Shown here piece after piece: positions 56,866 to 64,000 of a stretch of 64,000 bases of DNA. The stretch lies in NCBI RefSeq assembly GCF_001558155.1, contig NZ_LOAS01000002.1:1-64000 (forward strand), written 5' to 3'. The translations under genes were made by a program, and so were the position numbers. The notes beneath the pieces were generated by a model. That model made no database searches, was not told where the DNA came from, and saw nothing but the letters and a program-made list of their open reading frames with translations. Numbering within the stretch: position 1 is the first letter of the stretch; every line of letters begins with the position of its first letter. This stretch comes from Aliiruegeria sabulilitoris. GTDB taxonomy: Bacteria > Pseudomonadota > Alphaproteobacteria > Rhodobacterales > Rhodobacteraceae.

Positions 56866-57593
56866 CGCATGGATCCGGTGATGAAGATGTAGCCCTGGCC
56901 ACGCCGGGTTTGCAGATGGACGGGTTTCGAGGGCACCGGCTCTATCTTGCGCCGCAGCCGCAGGATCAACACGTCGATGGTACGGTCACCGTAGTGGTTC
57001 AGATCGGCCCCAAGTTCGGCCATGAGTTCAGGCCGCGGGATCACCCGGCCTGGGTTCAGCACCAGATATTCCAGAAGCCGGTATTCGGCATTGGTCAGCG
57101 CAATCTCGGTGCCATCGGCGCCGACAAGGTCGCGCCGGTCGAGATCCAGCCGGAGCCCGCCAAAGGCAATCAGACGTGCGGCGTCGCGGTCGGGGGTGGC
57201 CATGCCGGGATGACCCGCGCGCCTCAGGACCGCCCGGATACGGGCAACCAGTTCGCGCGGATTGAACGGCTTCATCATGTAGTCGTCGGCCCCGGTTTCG
57301 AGCCCTTCGATCCGGTCGGTATCGTCCCCACGGCCGGTGAGCATCACGATCGGAAGCCCGTGACGCCGACGCAGGGCGAGCGCAAGTTCGAGCCCGTTTT
57401 CATTGGCCAGTCTCAGGTCGATCAGCGCAAGGTCCACCCCGGGTTCCGGCCCGCGCGCGTGGAATGCGGCACCGTCGGCCAGTGGAACCGCCTCGAAACC
57501 ACTTTCGGACAGCAGCGCGGCGACGGTGCGCCGCAGGTTGGCGTCATCATCTATCACCGCGACCACGGGTCGTTTGCCCTGGGGGTCCTCCAT
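56862..57593 (-). CDS. OmpR-type response regulator
   Basis: A 243-residue response regulator. Receiver with Asp15-17 (VIDDD), phospho-acceptor Asp59 (LIDLRL), Thr86 and Lys108 (MMKPFNP); winged-helix output domain from about 140 with LTNAEYRLLEYLV and RTIDVLILRLRRKI. The start at 57593 gives the normal N-terminus; a longer frame upstream is non-coding. It is encoded divergently from the Fbp/Afu-type importer, 222 bases apart, and probably activates that operon. Confidence 0.9.
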   Translation of the reverse strand: MEDPQGKRPVVAVIDDDANLRRTVAALLSESGFEAVPLADGAAFHARGPEPGVDLALIDLRLANENGLELALALRRRHGLPIVMLTGRGDDTDRIEGLETGADDYMMKPFNPRELVARIRAVLRRAGHPGMATPDRDAARLIAFGGLRLDLDRRDLVGADGTEIALTNAEYRLLEYLVLNPGRVIPRPELMAELGADLNHYGDRTIDVLILRLRRKIEPVPSKPVHLQTRRGQGYIFITGSMR

Positions 57594-57815
57594 CGTTGTC
57601 ACGCGCCTCCCATGCGCTCGACGATACTGTCGCCAACATGCGCCGAGCTTGGGGGTATCGTCATCCCCTTGGTCCCGGTTTGTAACATTGTTCATCAAAA
57701 AGGTGCCGGGATGTGCAGTGATTGCGCTCACATCGCTCGCTTGATGTTCGGCTTGATGCCAGACTTGTCCCTGATCGCGCGGTGGAGGACTGCGCGGCAA
57801 TTCTGGGAGGATTCC

Positions 57816-58847
57816 ATGAAAAAGACACTCACACTCGGCGCTGTGGTGCTGACCGCCGGCCTCGGTGCGTCAGCAGCCATGGCCCAATCGCTCAACGTGG
57901 TCTGCTCGAACGAACAGTCCTGGTGCGATCTGATGGCCCAGAACTTCGAGATCGAAACCGGTATCGACGTTGCCATCGTGCGCAAGTCGACCGGCGAAAC
58001 GCTGGCGCAGATCCGTGCCGAAGCCGGCAACCCCAAGGTCGACGTTTGGTGGGGCGGCACGGGCGATCCGCACCTGATTGCCGCGGCCGAAGACCTGACG
58101 GTGCCCTCGGGCGTCGATGTGTCGGGCCAACTCGGCTGGTCGCAGAGCATGACCGAGATGTCGGGCGGCAAGGCCGTCGGCGTTCATGTCGGCCTGCTCG
58201 GCATCATCTACAACACCGAGATCCTGGCCGAGAAGGGCCTCGCGCCGCCCGCCTGCTGGCGCGACCTTGCCAAGCCCGAATACGAAGGTGAGATCCAGGT
58301 GGCGAACCCGAAATCGTCGGGCACCGCCTATACCGAGCTTGCCACGCTCGTTCAGCTGTTTGGCGAAGACGAGGGCTTCAAGCTTCTCGCCGAGATCGGC
58401 AAGAACGTGAACCAGTATACCAAGTCGGGCTCGGCGCCGGGCAAGGCCACCGCGCGCGGTGAAAACACCATCGGCATCGGCTTCATGCATGACATGGTGA
58501 ACCTCAAGAAACAGGGCTTCCCCGTCGAGATCGTCGCGCCCTGCGAAGGCACCGGGTACGAGGTCGGTGCCGTGTCGATCATCAATGGCACGCCCAACAT
58601 GGATAGCGCCAAGAAATGGGTCGAGTACGTGATTTCGGCGCCAGCGCAATCGGCCGGACTCGAGGTGGGTGTGTTCAACATCCCGTCCAATCCCGATGCG
58701 TCCACCGATCCTGATGCCCCCGACATGGCAGCGGTGAAACTCATCGACTACGACTTCGCCACCTACGGTGCGTCCGACACCCGCGCTCGCCTGCTTGAGC
58801 GTTGGGAAGCCGAAGTGAAAGGCGCCGGCGGCGTCGTCGAAGAGTGA
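57816..58847 (+). CDS. Fbp/Afu-type ABC transporter substrate-binding protein
   Basis: A 343-residue periplasmic protein, signal peptide 1-23 (ending AAMA before QSLNVVCSNE). It belongs to the cluster that holds ferric-binding FbpA, hexose-phosphate-binding AfuA and phosphonate-binding PhnS. The adjacent tyrosine pair that binds iron in FbpA is absent: no YY occurs anywhere in the protein. With a HAD phosphatase and a two-component system as neighbours, a phosphorylated ligand is more likely than iron. GGGAGG lies seven bases before the ATG at 57816. Confidence 0.85.
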   Translation: MKKTLTLGAVVLTAGLGASAAMAQSLNVVCSNEQSWCDLMAQNFEIETGIDVAIVRKSTGETLAQIRAEAGNPKVDVWWGGTGDPHLIAAAEDLTVPSGVDVSGQLGWSQSMTEMSGGKAVGVHVGLLGIIYNTEILAEKGLAPPACWRDLAKPEYEGEIQVANPKSSGTAYTELATLVQLFGEDEGFKLLAEIGKNVNQYTKSGSAPGKATARGENTIGIGFMHDMVNLKKQGFPVEIVAPCEGTGYEVGAVSIINGTPNMDSAKKWVEYVISAPAQSAGLEVGVFNIPSNPDASTDPDAPDMAAVKLIDYDFATYGASDTRARLLERWEAEVKGAGGVVEE

Positions 58848-58872
58848 TCTTCCAAAAAGCATAAAATGACCG

Positions 58873-58891
58873 GCCCCGCCAAGCGCGGGGC
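58873..58891 (+). terminator. Hairpin between binding protein and permease genes (Fbp/Afu system)
   Basis: GCCCCGC (58873-58879) pairs with GCGGGGC (58885-58891) over a five-base loop, 25 bases after the binding protein stop and 23 before the permease start. Confidence 0.55.
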
Positions 58892-58914
58892 TGGATCCAT
58901 TGGGGAGAGGTGGC

Positions 58915-61059
58915 ATGAAACGCGTTGCGGTGTTCTGGCTCGTGGTGGGCGTGATTGGCTGGGCCCTGCTGCCTTGGTACCTGACAGAGGGCGGGTTCTG
59001 GCGGTTTGGCTGGCTCGTCGATATGTCGGGCACGAACGCATCGGCGCTCGGCGGGGCCCTGACCGGCAAGCTGTGGCTCTGGCTGCCCCTTCTCGGCTTC
59101 GTCGGAGCGGCTATCTCGCTGGGACTCGGGCGCACCCAGCTTGCCACGGCGCGCGGGCTCTTCGCCTCCGGCACTGCCGGGCTTGCGCTCCTGATGGGAC
59201 AGGCGCTTCTGATCGGCACCCGCTTCGGGCTATGGGAAGCGGAAAACCCGGGCATCGGAGCTGGTGCCTTCGTGACGGCTGCGGCCCTTCTTTTCATCGC
59301 CACCACCGGAATATCCGGGCTCGGCAAGGGGCGGGGTGACGCGTTCGTCACCGGCCTTGTCGGCGCGATCATCGGGCTCGTGGCGATCTTCGTGTTCTTC
59401 CCGCTCACCTTCATCCTCGTGCGGGCCTTCGAGCTGAAGGGCGGCGCGGGCCTCGGGTTCAGCGAATTCCTGCCGCGGTTCTTCTCTTCGACCATCTGGG
59501 GCATCGGCTGCATCACCGGCGGCGGCAGTTGCGGACCGGCCGTCAACTCGTTCCTGCTCGGTCTTTCGACCGCCGCGGGCACCACTTTCATGGGCCTGAT
59601 GTTCGCACTGATCTTCACCCGGACCGACTTCAGGGCAAAGAAGCTCCTGCGCGTCCTGACGGTGTTGCCGATCATCACCCCGCCCTTTGTCATCGGCCTC
59701 GCGCTGATCCTTCTGTTCGGCCGCGCCGGCACCATCACCGAGTTCTTCTCCTGGGCCTTCGGCTGGGAAAAGACCCGCTGGCTCTACGGATTTCACGGTG
59801 TCTGGCTGGCCCAGATGCTCTCGTTCACGCCCATCGCCTTCCTCGTGCTGATCGGCGTGGTGGAGGGAGTCAGCCCCTCGATGGAAGAAGCGAGCCAGAC
59901 GCTTGACGCCAACCGTTGGCAGACCTTCCGCTTCGTCTCCTTTCCGCTGATGCGCCCCGGCCTTGCCAATGCGTTCCTGCTCGGTTTCATCGAATCGATC
60001 GCCGATTTCGGCAACCCGCTGGTGCTGGGGGGCAATTTCAACGTGCTCTCGACCGAGATCTATTTCGCCATTGTCGGCACGATCGCCGACCCCGCGCAGG
60101 CCGCGATCCTGTCCATCACGCTACTGACCTTCACCCTCTCGGCCTTCCTCGCCCAGCGGTTCTGGGTAGGCAAGAAGAACTACGCCACCGTCACCGGCAA
60201 GGCCGATTCCGGTCGGCATGCCGCATTGAACCCGGCGCTGAGATGGACCGCCTATCTCGTGGCGCTGCCTTGGGCGTTCTTCACCATGGTGCTCTACGCG
60301 CTGATCATTTTCGGCTCCTTCGTGAAGCTCTGGGGCTATGATCACACCTTCACGTTCGAGCACTACCTGCGCGGTTTCAAGATCGTGGTGCGCAACGGGG
60401 TCCATTTCACCGGCGCGGCCTGGGACAGCTATTTCACGACACTGACGATCTCGGCAATCGCGGCGCCGCTCACGGCGGCGGTGGGGCTGGCCACGGCCTA
60501 TCTGCTGGTGCGTCAGAAATTCACCGGCAAGAACGCCTTCGAGTTCTCGACCATGCTCTCCTTCGCCATCCCCGGCACCGTGATCGGCGTGGCCTATATC
60601 ATGGCGTTCAACTTCCCGCCGATCGAGCTTACCGGCACGGGACTGATCCTCATCATCGTGTTCATCTTCCGCAACATGCCGGTTGGCGTGCGCGGCGGCA
60701 TCGCCGCGATGAGCCAACTCGACAAGTCGCTGGACGAGGCCTCGATCATGCTCGGCGCGAACTCCGCGACGACGCTGCGCCGGGTGATCCTGCCGCTGAT
60801 GGGCCCTGCCATCCTCGCCGCGCTGACCTACAGTTTCGTGCGTGCGATCACATCTGTCTCGGCCGTGATCTTCCTCGTCTCCGCCCGTCACAACATGGCC
60901 ACCAGCTTCATCGTCGGCCGGGTAGAGAACGGCGAATACGGCATCGCCATCGCCTATGCCTCGGTGCTGATCGTCACGATGCTCGTCGTCATCCTTGCCA
61001 TGCAACTCGTGATCGGACGGCGCACCCTGCGTCGCGCCGACCGCGTCGAAGCCCATTAG
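58915..61059 (+). CDS. Fbp/Afu-type ABC transporter permease, two fused domains
   Basis: A 714-residue protein made of two fused permease modules. Four extra hydrophobic segments occupy residues 1-145; module one (about 150-430) has EAA loop EASQTLDANRWQTFRFVSFP, and module two (about 450-705) has EASIMLGANSATTLRRVILP. Fused FbpB/AfuB permeases are normally 500 to 700 residues, so this is a long form. The start at 58915 follows GGAGAGG. It ends nine bases before the ATPase gene. Confidence 0.9.
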   Translation: MKRVAVFWLVVGVIGWALLPWYLTEGGFWRFGWLVDMSGTNASALGGALTGKLWLWLPLLGFVGAAISLGLGRTQLATARGLFASGTAGLALLMGQALLIGTRFGLWEAENPGIGAGAFVTAAALLFIATTGISGLGKGRGDAFVTGLVGAIIGLVAIFVFFPLTFILVRAFELKGGAGLGFSEFLPRFFSSTIWGIGCITGGGSCGPAVNSFLLGLSTAAGTTFMGLMFALIFTRTDFRAKKLLRVLTVLPIITPPFVIGLALILLFGRAGTITEFFSWAFGWEKTRWLYGFHGVWLAQMLSFTPIAFLVLIGVVEGVSPSMEEASQTLDANRWQTFRFVSFPLMRPGLANAFLLGFIESIADFGNPLVLGGNFNVLSTEIYFAIVGTIADPAQAAILSITLLTFTLSAFLAQRFWVGKKNYATVTGKADSGRHAALNPALRWTAYLVALPWAFFTMVLYALIIFGSFVKLWGYDHTFTFEHYLRGFKIVVRNGVHFTGAAWDSYFTTLTISAIAAPLTAAVGLATAYLLVRQKFTGKNAFEFSTMLSFAIPGTVIGVAYIMAFNFPPIELTGTGLILIIVFIFRNMPVGVRGGIAAMSQLDKSLDEASIMLGANSATTLRRVILPLMGPAILAALTYSFVRAITSVSAVIFLVSARHNMATSFIVGRVENGEYGIAIAYASVLIVTMLVVILAMQLVIGRRTLRRADRVEAH

Positions 61060-61068
61060 GAGAGCCCC

Positions 61069-62121
61069 ATGACCAAGGGATCCGTCCGTTTTGAAGGCGT
61101 CACGAAGCATTTCGACGACGTCGTCGCCCTGAAGCCGCTCGACCTCGATATCGCTCCCGGTACGCTGGTCACGCTCCTCGGCCCCTCGGGTTGCGGCAAG
61201 ACGACCACGCTGAGGCTCGTCGCCGGGCTGGAGTCGCCCACCTCGGGACGCATCTTCATCGGCGATGAAGATGTCACCCATCTGTCGGCGACCTATCGCA
61301 AGGTGTCGATGGTGTTCCAATCCTACGCGCTGTTTCCGCATATGACGGTGGCGGAAAATGTCGGCTACGGCCTGACGGTCAAGCGCGTGCCCAAGAGTGA
61401 GGCGCGCCCGCGGGTCGAGGAAGGGCTGGCGATGGTCGGGCTCGAAGGATTTGGCGACCGTTTGCCGTCCGAGCTGTCGGGCGGGCAACAACAGCGGGTG
61501 GCCGTGGCGCGCGCGATCGTTCTGGAACCGGAGGTGCTGCTGCTCGACGAGCCGCTTTCCAACCTGGATGCCAAGCTGCGCCGGCACGTGCGCGAGGAGA
61601 TCCGCGAGATCCAGCAACGGCTGAACCTCACCGCGATCTACGTCACCCACGATCAGGAAGAGGCCATGGCCGTTTCCGACCGGATCATCGTGATGAAGAA
61701 CGCCGAGATTGCCCAGGAAGGCGCTCCGGCCGACCTCTACGAGCGACCGAACTCGGCCTTCATCGCCGACTTCATCGGAGACGCGAACCTTCTGCCGGTC
61801 GAGGTGGCCCGTTCCGGCGAGACGGTCGATATCGTGTTCGACGGCCGCCGCCTGACGCTGCCCACCGCTTTTTCGACCACCGGCCAGGCCAATCTCGTTC
61901 TACGCCCCCACCAGTTGCGCTTGAGCCAAGAAGCAACGGCGGATTCGCTGCCCGCAGAGGTGAGCTACGCGGCCTATCTTGGCAACCAGGTGCAATACAC
62001 GCTCAACACCGCACTGGGGGAAATCTTTGCAGTCACCGTGCCCGACGCCAACCCATTCCGCAAAGGCGAGACGGTCCATGTAGGATTCGACCCGACAGCG
62101 GCCCGCCTCGTCTCGATGTGA
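61069..62121 (+). CDS. Fbp/Afu-type ABC transporter ATPase
   Basis: A 350-residue ATPase of the FbpC/PotA cluster. Walker A GPSGCGKT at 38-45, Q-loop FQSYALFPHM, signature LSGGQQQRVAV, Walker B LLLDEP, H-loop VTHDQEE, and a TOBE domain at the end (LRPHQLRLS). It completes the binding protein-permease-ATPase operon. Confidence 0.92.
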   Translation: MTKGSVRFEGVTKHFDDVVALKPLDLDIAPGTLVTLLGPSGCGKTTTLRLVAGLESPTSGRIFIGDEDVTHLSATYRKVSMVFQSYALFPHMTVAENVGYGLTVKRVPKSEARPRVEEGLAMVGLEGFGDRLPSELSGGQQQRVAVARAIVLEPEVLLLDEPLSNLDAKLRRHVREEIREIQQRLNLTAIYVTHDQEEAMAVSDRIIVMKNAEIAQEGAPADLYERPNSAFIADFIGDANLLPVEVARSGETVDIVFDGRRLTLPTAFSTTGQANLVLRPHQLRLSQEATADSLPAEVSYAAYLGNQVQYTLNTALGEIFAVTVPDANPFRKGETVHVGFDPTAARLVSM

Positions 62122-62139
62122 TTGGGTGGGGCGGCGAAA

Positions 62140-62170
62140 GGCCCGGCGGCGCGACCACGTGATCCGGGCC
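62140..62170 (+). terminator. Possible terminator after the Fbp/Afu ATPase gene
   Basis: GGCCCGG (62140-62146) pairs with CCGGGCC (62164-62170) over a 17-base loop. It lies 18 bases past the ATPase stop. The rest of the 304-base gap to the convergent Gfo/Idh gene shows nothing recognisable. Confidence 0.35.
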
Positions 62171-62425
62171 GCAAGTTGCAGGCTCGGCTTGCCGGATATG
62201 CACGGCGTTGTTACGTATCTCGCCTTGAAGGCAGGCTTCCCCTTTTCCCGACGGGTTCATCCCTCGCACGCGACCTCTGCCGCGCCGAGGGCTGAGAAGC
62301 GGTTCATGGGCACAATACGGATGTGGATTTCGGCGGCGGTCCTTCATGCGTCCGAGCGTGATCTCGAGCCTGTTTCACGCCTGAAGCCTGACATCGAGCG
62401 GTTCGCCGCTTGAAACGCTTGATGT

Positions 62426-63604
62426 TCACAAACCCGTCCAGGCCCCGCCGGCATCGTTGCTGTCTGCCGCAGCGTGAAAGAAGTCGACACCGCGTGCGCC
62501 CTCGGCAAGCAATGGAAGGTCGAGCAGGCCGTCCTCCAGCGCAATCCCGTCCCGCCGCGCCTCGATTGCAATCGCCGCTTCTGTATAGAGGTTGGCCCAA
62601 GCATCGGACAACGCCTCCCCATGGCCGCGCGGCAGGCGGATCATGCGCTCCGCGCGAGGATGCATGCCCGCGCCGGCGCCACGGGTAATTGTCTGGCGTG
62701 GCGCGTTGCGCATGTTCACGTGCAGATGTTCGGGCATCTCGTGATCCCATTCGATCCCGCCCTTTTCGCCATAGACCCGCAACCGCAGCCCCGTCGTATT
62801 ACCGATTGCGGCTTGCGACAGCCACATCACCCCCGGCGCACCGTTTTCCAGCCGGAAATTGATGAAGGAGGTGTCTTCCATCGGCTTCTCGCCGCCGCAG
62901 ACGTGGAAATCCGCGCGGAGCTTCGCGATCCGTTGGCCGGTGACGAACTCCATCAGGTGCACGGCATGGGTGCCGATATCGCCCGTCGTGGCCGTTCTGC
63001 CGCCCTTCGCGGGGTCCAACCGCCAGGCCAGTTGCTTGATGCTTGGGTCGAATGCGCCGGCGCGTCCGTCCTGGGCATATTCGACCATGACCTGACGCAC
63101 CGGGCCGATTGCACCATCCGCAATCATGCAGGCGGCCTGCACAACCATGGGGTGATAGGCGTAGGGATAGGTGACGGCGAAAACGACGCCTGTTTCTTCC
63201 GCCATCGCGGCCATCGCGGCGCAGTCTTCCCGCGTCATGGCGACTGGCTTGTCACAGATGATATCTATTCCGGCGGCCATGAATGCCTCGGCCACCGGCC
63301 TGTGCAGGAAGTTGGGCGTGCAGATCGCGACCGCGTCGATGCCATCGGGCCGCGCGGCCTCTTCGCGGGCCATCACGGCAAAGTCGGAATAGCTGCGCTC
63401 TTCGGCGAGCAGCCAGTCCTTCCCGGACTGGCGCGCCGTTTCCGGGTCGGACGACAACGCCCCGGCGACGATATTCCAGCGTCCCGAAAGCCGCGCGCCA
63501 TTCGCGTGCCATTGCGCAACCAGGGAGCCGCGCCCGCCGCCGACAAAACCCAACCGCAATCTGCGGCCCGCGGCGGGATAACGGGACGATAGCTTGTCAT
63601 ACAT
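62426..63604 (-). CDS. Gfo/Idh/MocA family oxidoreductase
   Basis: A 392-residue dehydrogenase. Rossmann motif LGFVGGGRGSLVAQWHANG at 18-36, ICTPNFLHRPV, catalytic Lys in DKPVAM (near 118), and TGDIGTHAVHL with the active-site Asp/His. It is longer than the 332-residue relative at 51355 and belongs to a different subgroup with the NLYTE and GVDFFHAA C-terminal motifs. The gene at the window edge is its close paralogue and lies 41 bases upstream on the same strand, so the two are co-transcribed. Confidence 0.9.
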   Translation of the reverse strand: MYDKLSSRYPAAGRRLRLGFVGGGRGSLVAQWHANGARLSGRWNIVAGALSSDPETARQSGKDWLLAEERSYSDFAVMAREEAARPDGIDAVAICTPNFLHRPVAEAFMAAGIDIICDKPVAMTREDCAAMAAMAEETGVVFAVTYPYAYHPMVVQAACMIADGAIGPVRQVMVEYAQDGRAGAFDPSIKQLAWRLDPAKGGRTATTGDIGTHAVHLMEFVTGQRIAKLRADFHVCGGEKPMEDTSFINFRLENGAPGVMWLSQAAIGNTTGLRLRVYGEKGGIEWDHEMPEHLHVNMRNAPRQTITRGAGAGMHPRAERMIRLPRGHGEALSDAWANLYTEAAIAIEARRDGIALEDGLLDLPLLAEGARGVDFFHAAADSNDAGGAWTGL

Positions 63605-63645
63605 GACGTCTCTCCGATCTCAGCTTGCGCCCGGTGCGTGGGCGC

Positions 63646-64000
63646 TCACAGCTCCACCCATTCTCCACCTGCCTGATTAGAACGAACGGTGGCTTCGATG
63701 AACCGCACACCGTTGGCGCCGTCGGCAACGGTTGGCATGCCCAGCCACCCTTCCGGGATACGCAGCCCATCCTTGCGTGCCGCGACGGCCATTGCAAACT
63801 CGGTGTAGAGATTGCCCCACGCCTCGATGATGCCCTCTGGAAAGCCCCGCCCCGTTCGCACAAGGCGTTCGGTCGTCGGGCTGACCCCATGGCCATGGCC
63901 GCGACTGATGATCCGGTCTGCTTCGCCAAAACGGTTGAACCGGAGCTGCTCGGCCTTTTCTAGGTCCCACTCAATACCCCCTTCGGAGCCGAAGATACGC
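63646..64000 (-). CDS. Gfo/Idh/MocA family oxidoreductase, C-terminal part (cut by window end)
   Basis: The last 117 codons of a gene that continues beyond the window. The frame is open from 63999 down to the stop at 63646 and reads RIFGSEGGIEWDLEKAEQL, RISRGHGHG-like (IISRGHGHGVSPTTERLVR), then EAWGNLYTEFAMAV and GVRFIEATVRSNQAGGEWVE. It parallels the end of the neighbouring protein (VYGEKGGIEWDHEMPEHL, DAWANLYTEAAIAI, GGAWTGL) almost block for block, showing a tandem duplication or an ancient pair. Confidence 0.88.
   Translation of the reverse strand, partial: RIFGSEGGIEWDLEKAEQLRFNRFGEADRIISRGHGHGVSPTTERLVRTGRGFPEGIIEAWGNLYTEFAMAVAARKDGLRIPEGWLGMPTVADGANGVRFIEATVRSNQAGGEWVEL

Noticed and set aside
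54631-56892. 753-codon open frame on the plus strand
   Set aside because: Exact antisense shadow of the hybrid kinase gene, whose His, ATPase and receiver motifs are all in place. The plus-strand translation has no domain.
60121-61650. 509-codon minus-strand frame over the Fbp/Afu permease and ATPase genes
   Set aside because: Antisense to genes with full permease and ATPase motifs; composition is typical of a shadow frame.
57816-62121. Label 'ferric iron ABC transporter' for the Fbp-type system
   Set aside because: The binding protein has no tandem tyrosine and neighbours include a HAD phosphatase and a two-component system but no siderophore or Fur-box-like element that I could see. Family membership alone does not fix the ligand.
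1-64000. CRISPR arrays, tRNA, rRNA and known riboswitches
   Set aside because: No regularly spaced repeats, no cloverleaf-like tRNA sequence and no rRNA segment were noticed on reading; a covariance-model scan would be needed to exclude small structured RNAs.

Overview
This is a GC-rich chromosomal-type window dominated by solute uptake operons: three complete ABC importers, two TRAP systems, one tripartite tricarboxylate (TTT) system, two phosphate carriers, plus one ABC exporter and one drug/metabolite carrier. Each importer sits with its own regulator or catabolic enzymes. That mix, the gene families and the protein sequences point to an alphaproteobacterium of the Rhodobacterales (roseobacter-like). 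This is inference from families, not from a marker gene: no rRNA, tRNA or CRISPR array was seen.

Layout. 1-3.5 kb: the end of a catabolic operon (citryl-CoA lyase-like, AMP-forming acyl-CoA ligase, VOC protein, hemerythrin protein). 3.6-5.4 kb: a small secreted acidic protein and a two-domain methyltransferase. 5.4-6.5 kb: a gene graveyard with remnants of an Abhydrolase_9 protein and a HAD-IIA phosphatase. 6.5-10.7 kb: ugpBAEC for glycerol-3-phosphate. 10.7-14.9 kb (minus): PiT permease, Na/Pi cotransporter with PhoU-like tail, and two paralogous 85-residue coiled-coil proteins. 15.3-18.1 kb (minus): TRAP system 1. 18.4 kb: OsmC. 19-22.7 kb (minus): a TetR-controlled HlyD/ABC exporter like E. 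coli cecR-ybhGFSR. 23.1-30 kb: TTT transporter, SDR, GntR regulator, RraA-like protein and a fucose-isomerase-like protein in one operon.

30-35 kb is the scarred part: an IS3-type transposase gene split by a decayed IS110, then a CHASE-PAS-GGDEF-EAL gene cut by one in-frame stop, with diverged repeat copies at 30.04 and 34.9 kb. 35.1-41.8 kb: TRAP system 2 with a three-gene amino acid/opine-type oxidase and a divergent LysR. 42.2-44.1 kb (minus): fasciclin, DUF3047 and lipocalin exported proteins. 44.5-52.4 kb: a sugar ABC importer with GntR regulator, esterase-like hydrolase, TIM-barrel epimerase and Gfo/Idh dehydrogenase; the GntR control region carries two perfect palindromes. 52.6 kb: EamA carrier. 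53.8-62.1 kb: response regulator, hybrid kinase and HAD phosphatase facing an Fbp/Afu-type ABC importer whose binding protein lacks the tandem tyrosine of ferric-binding proteins, which suggests phosphorylated-sugar or other phosphoester uptake. 62.4-64 kb: two tandem paralogous Gfo/Idh genes, the second cut by the window edge.

A recurring feature: four of the six binding-protein genes are followed at once by a strong GC-rich hairpin before the next gene of the operon, a likely device for keeping binding-protein mRNA in excess.
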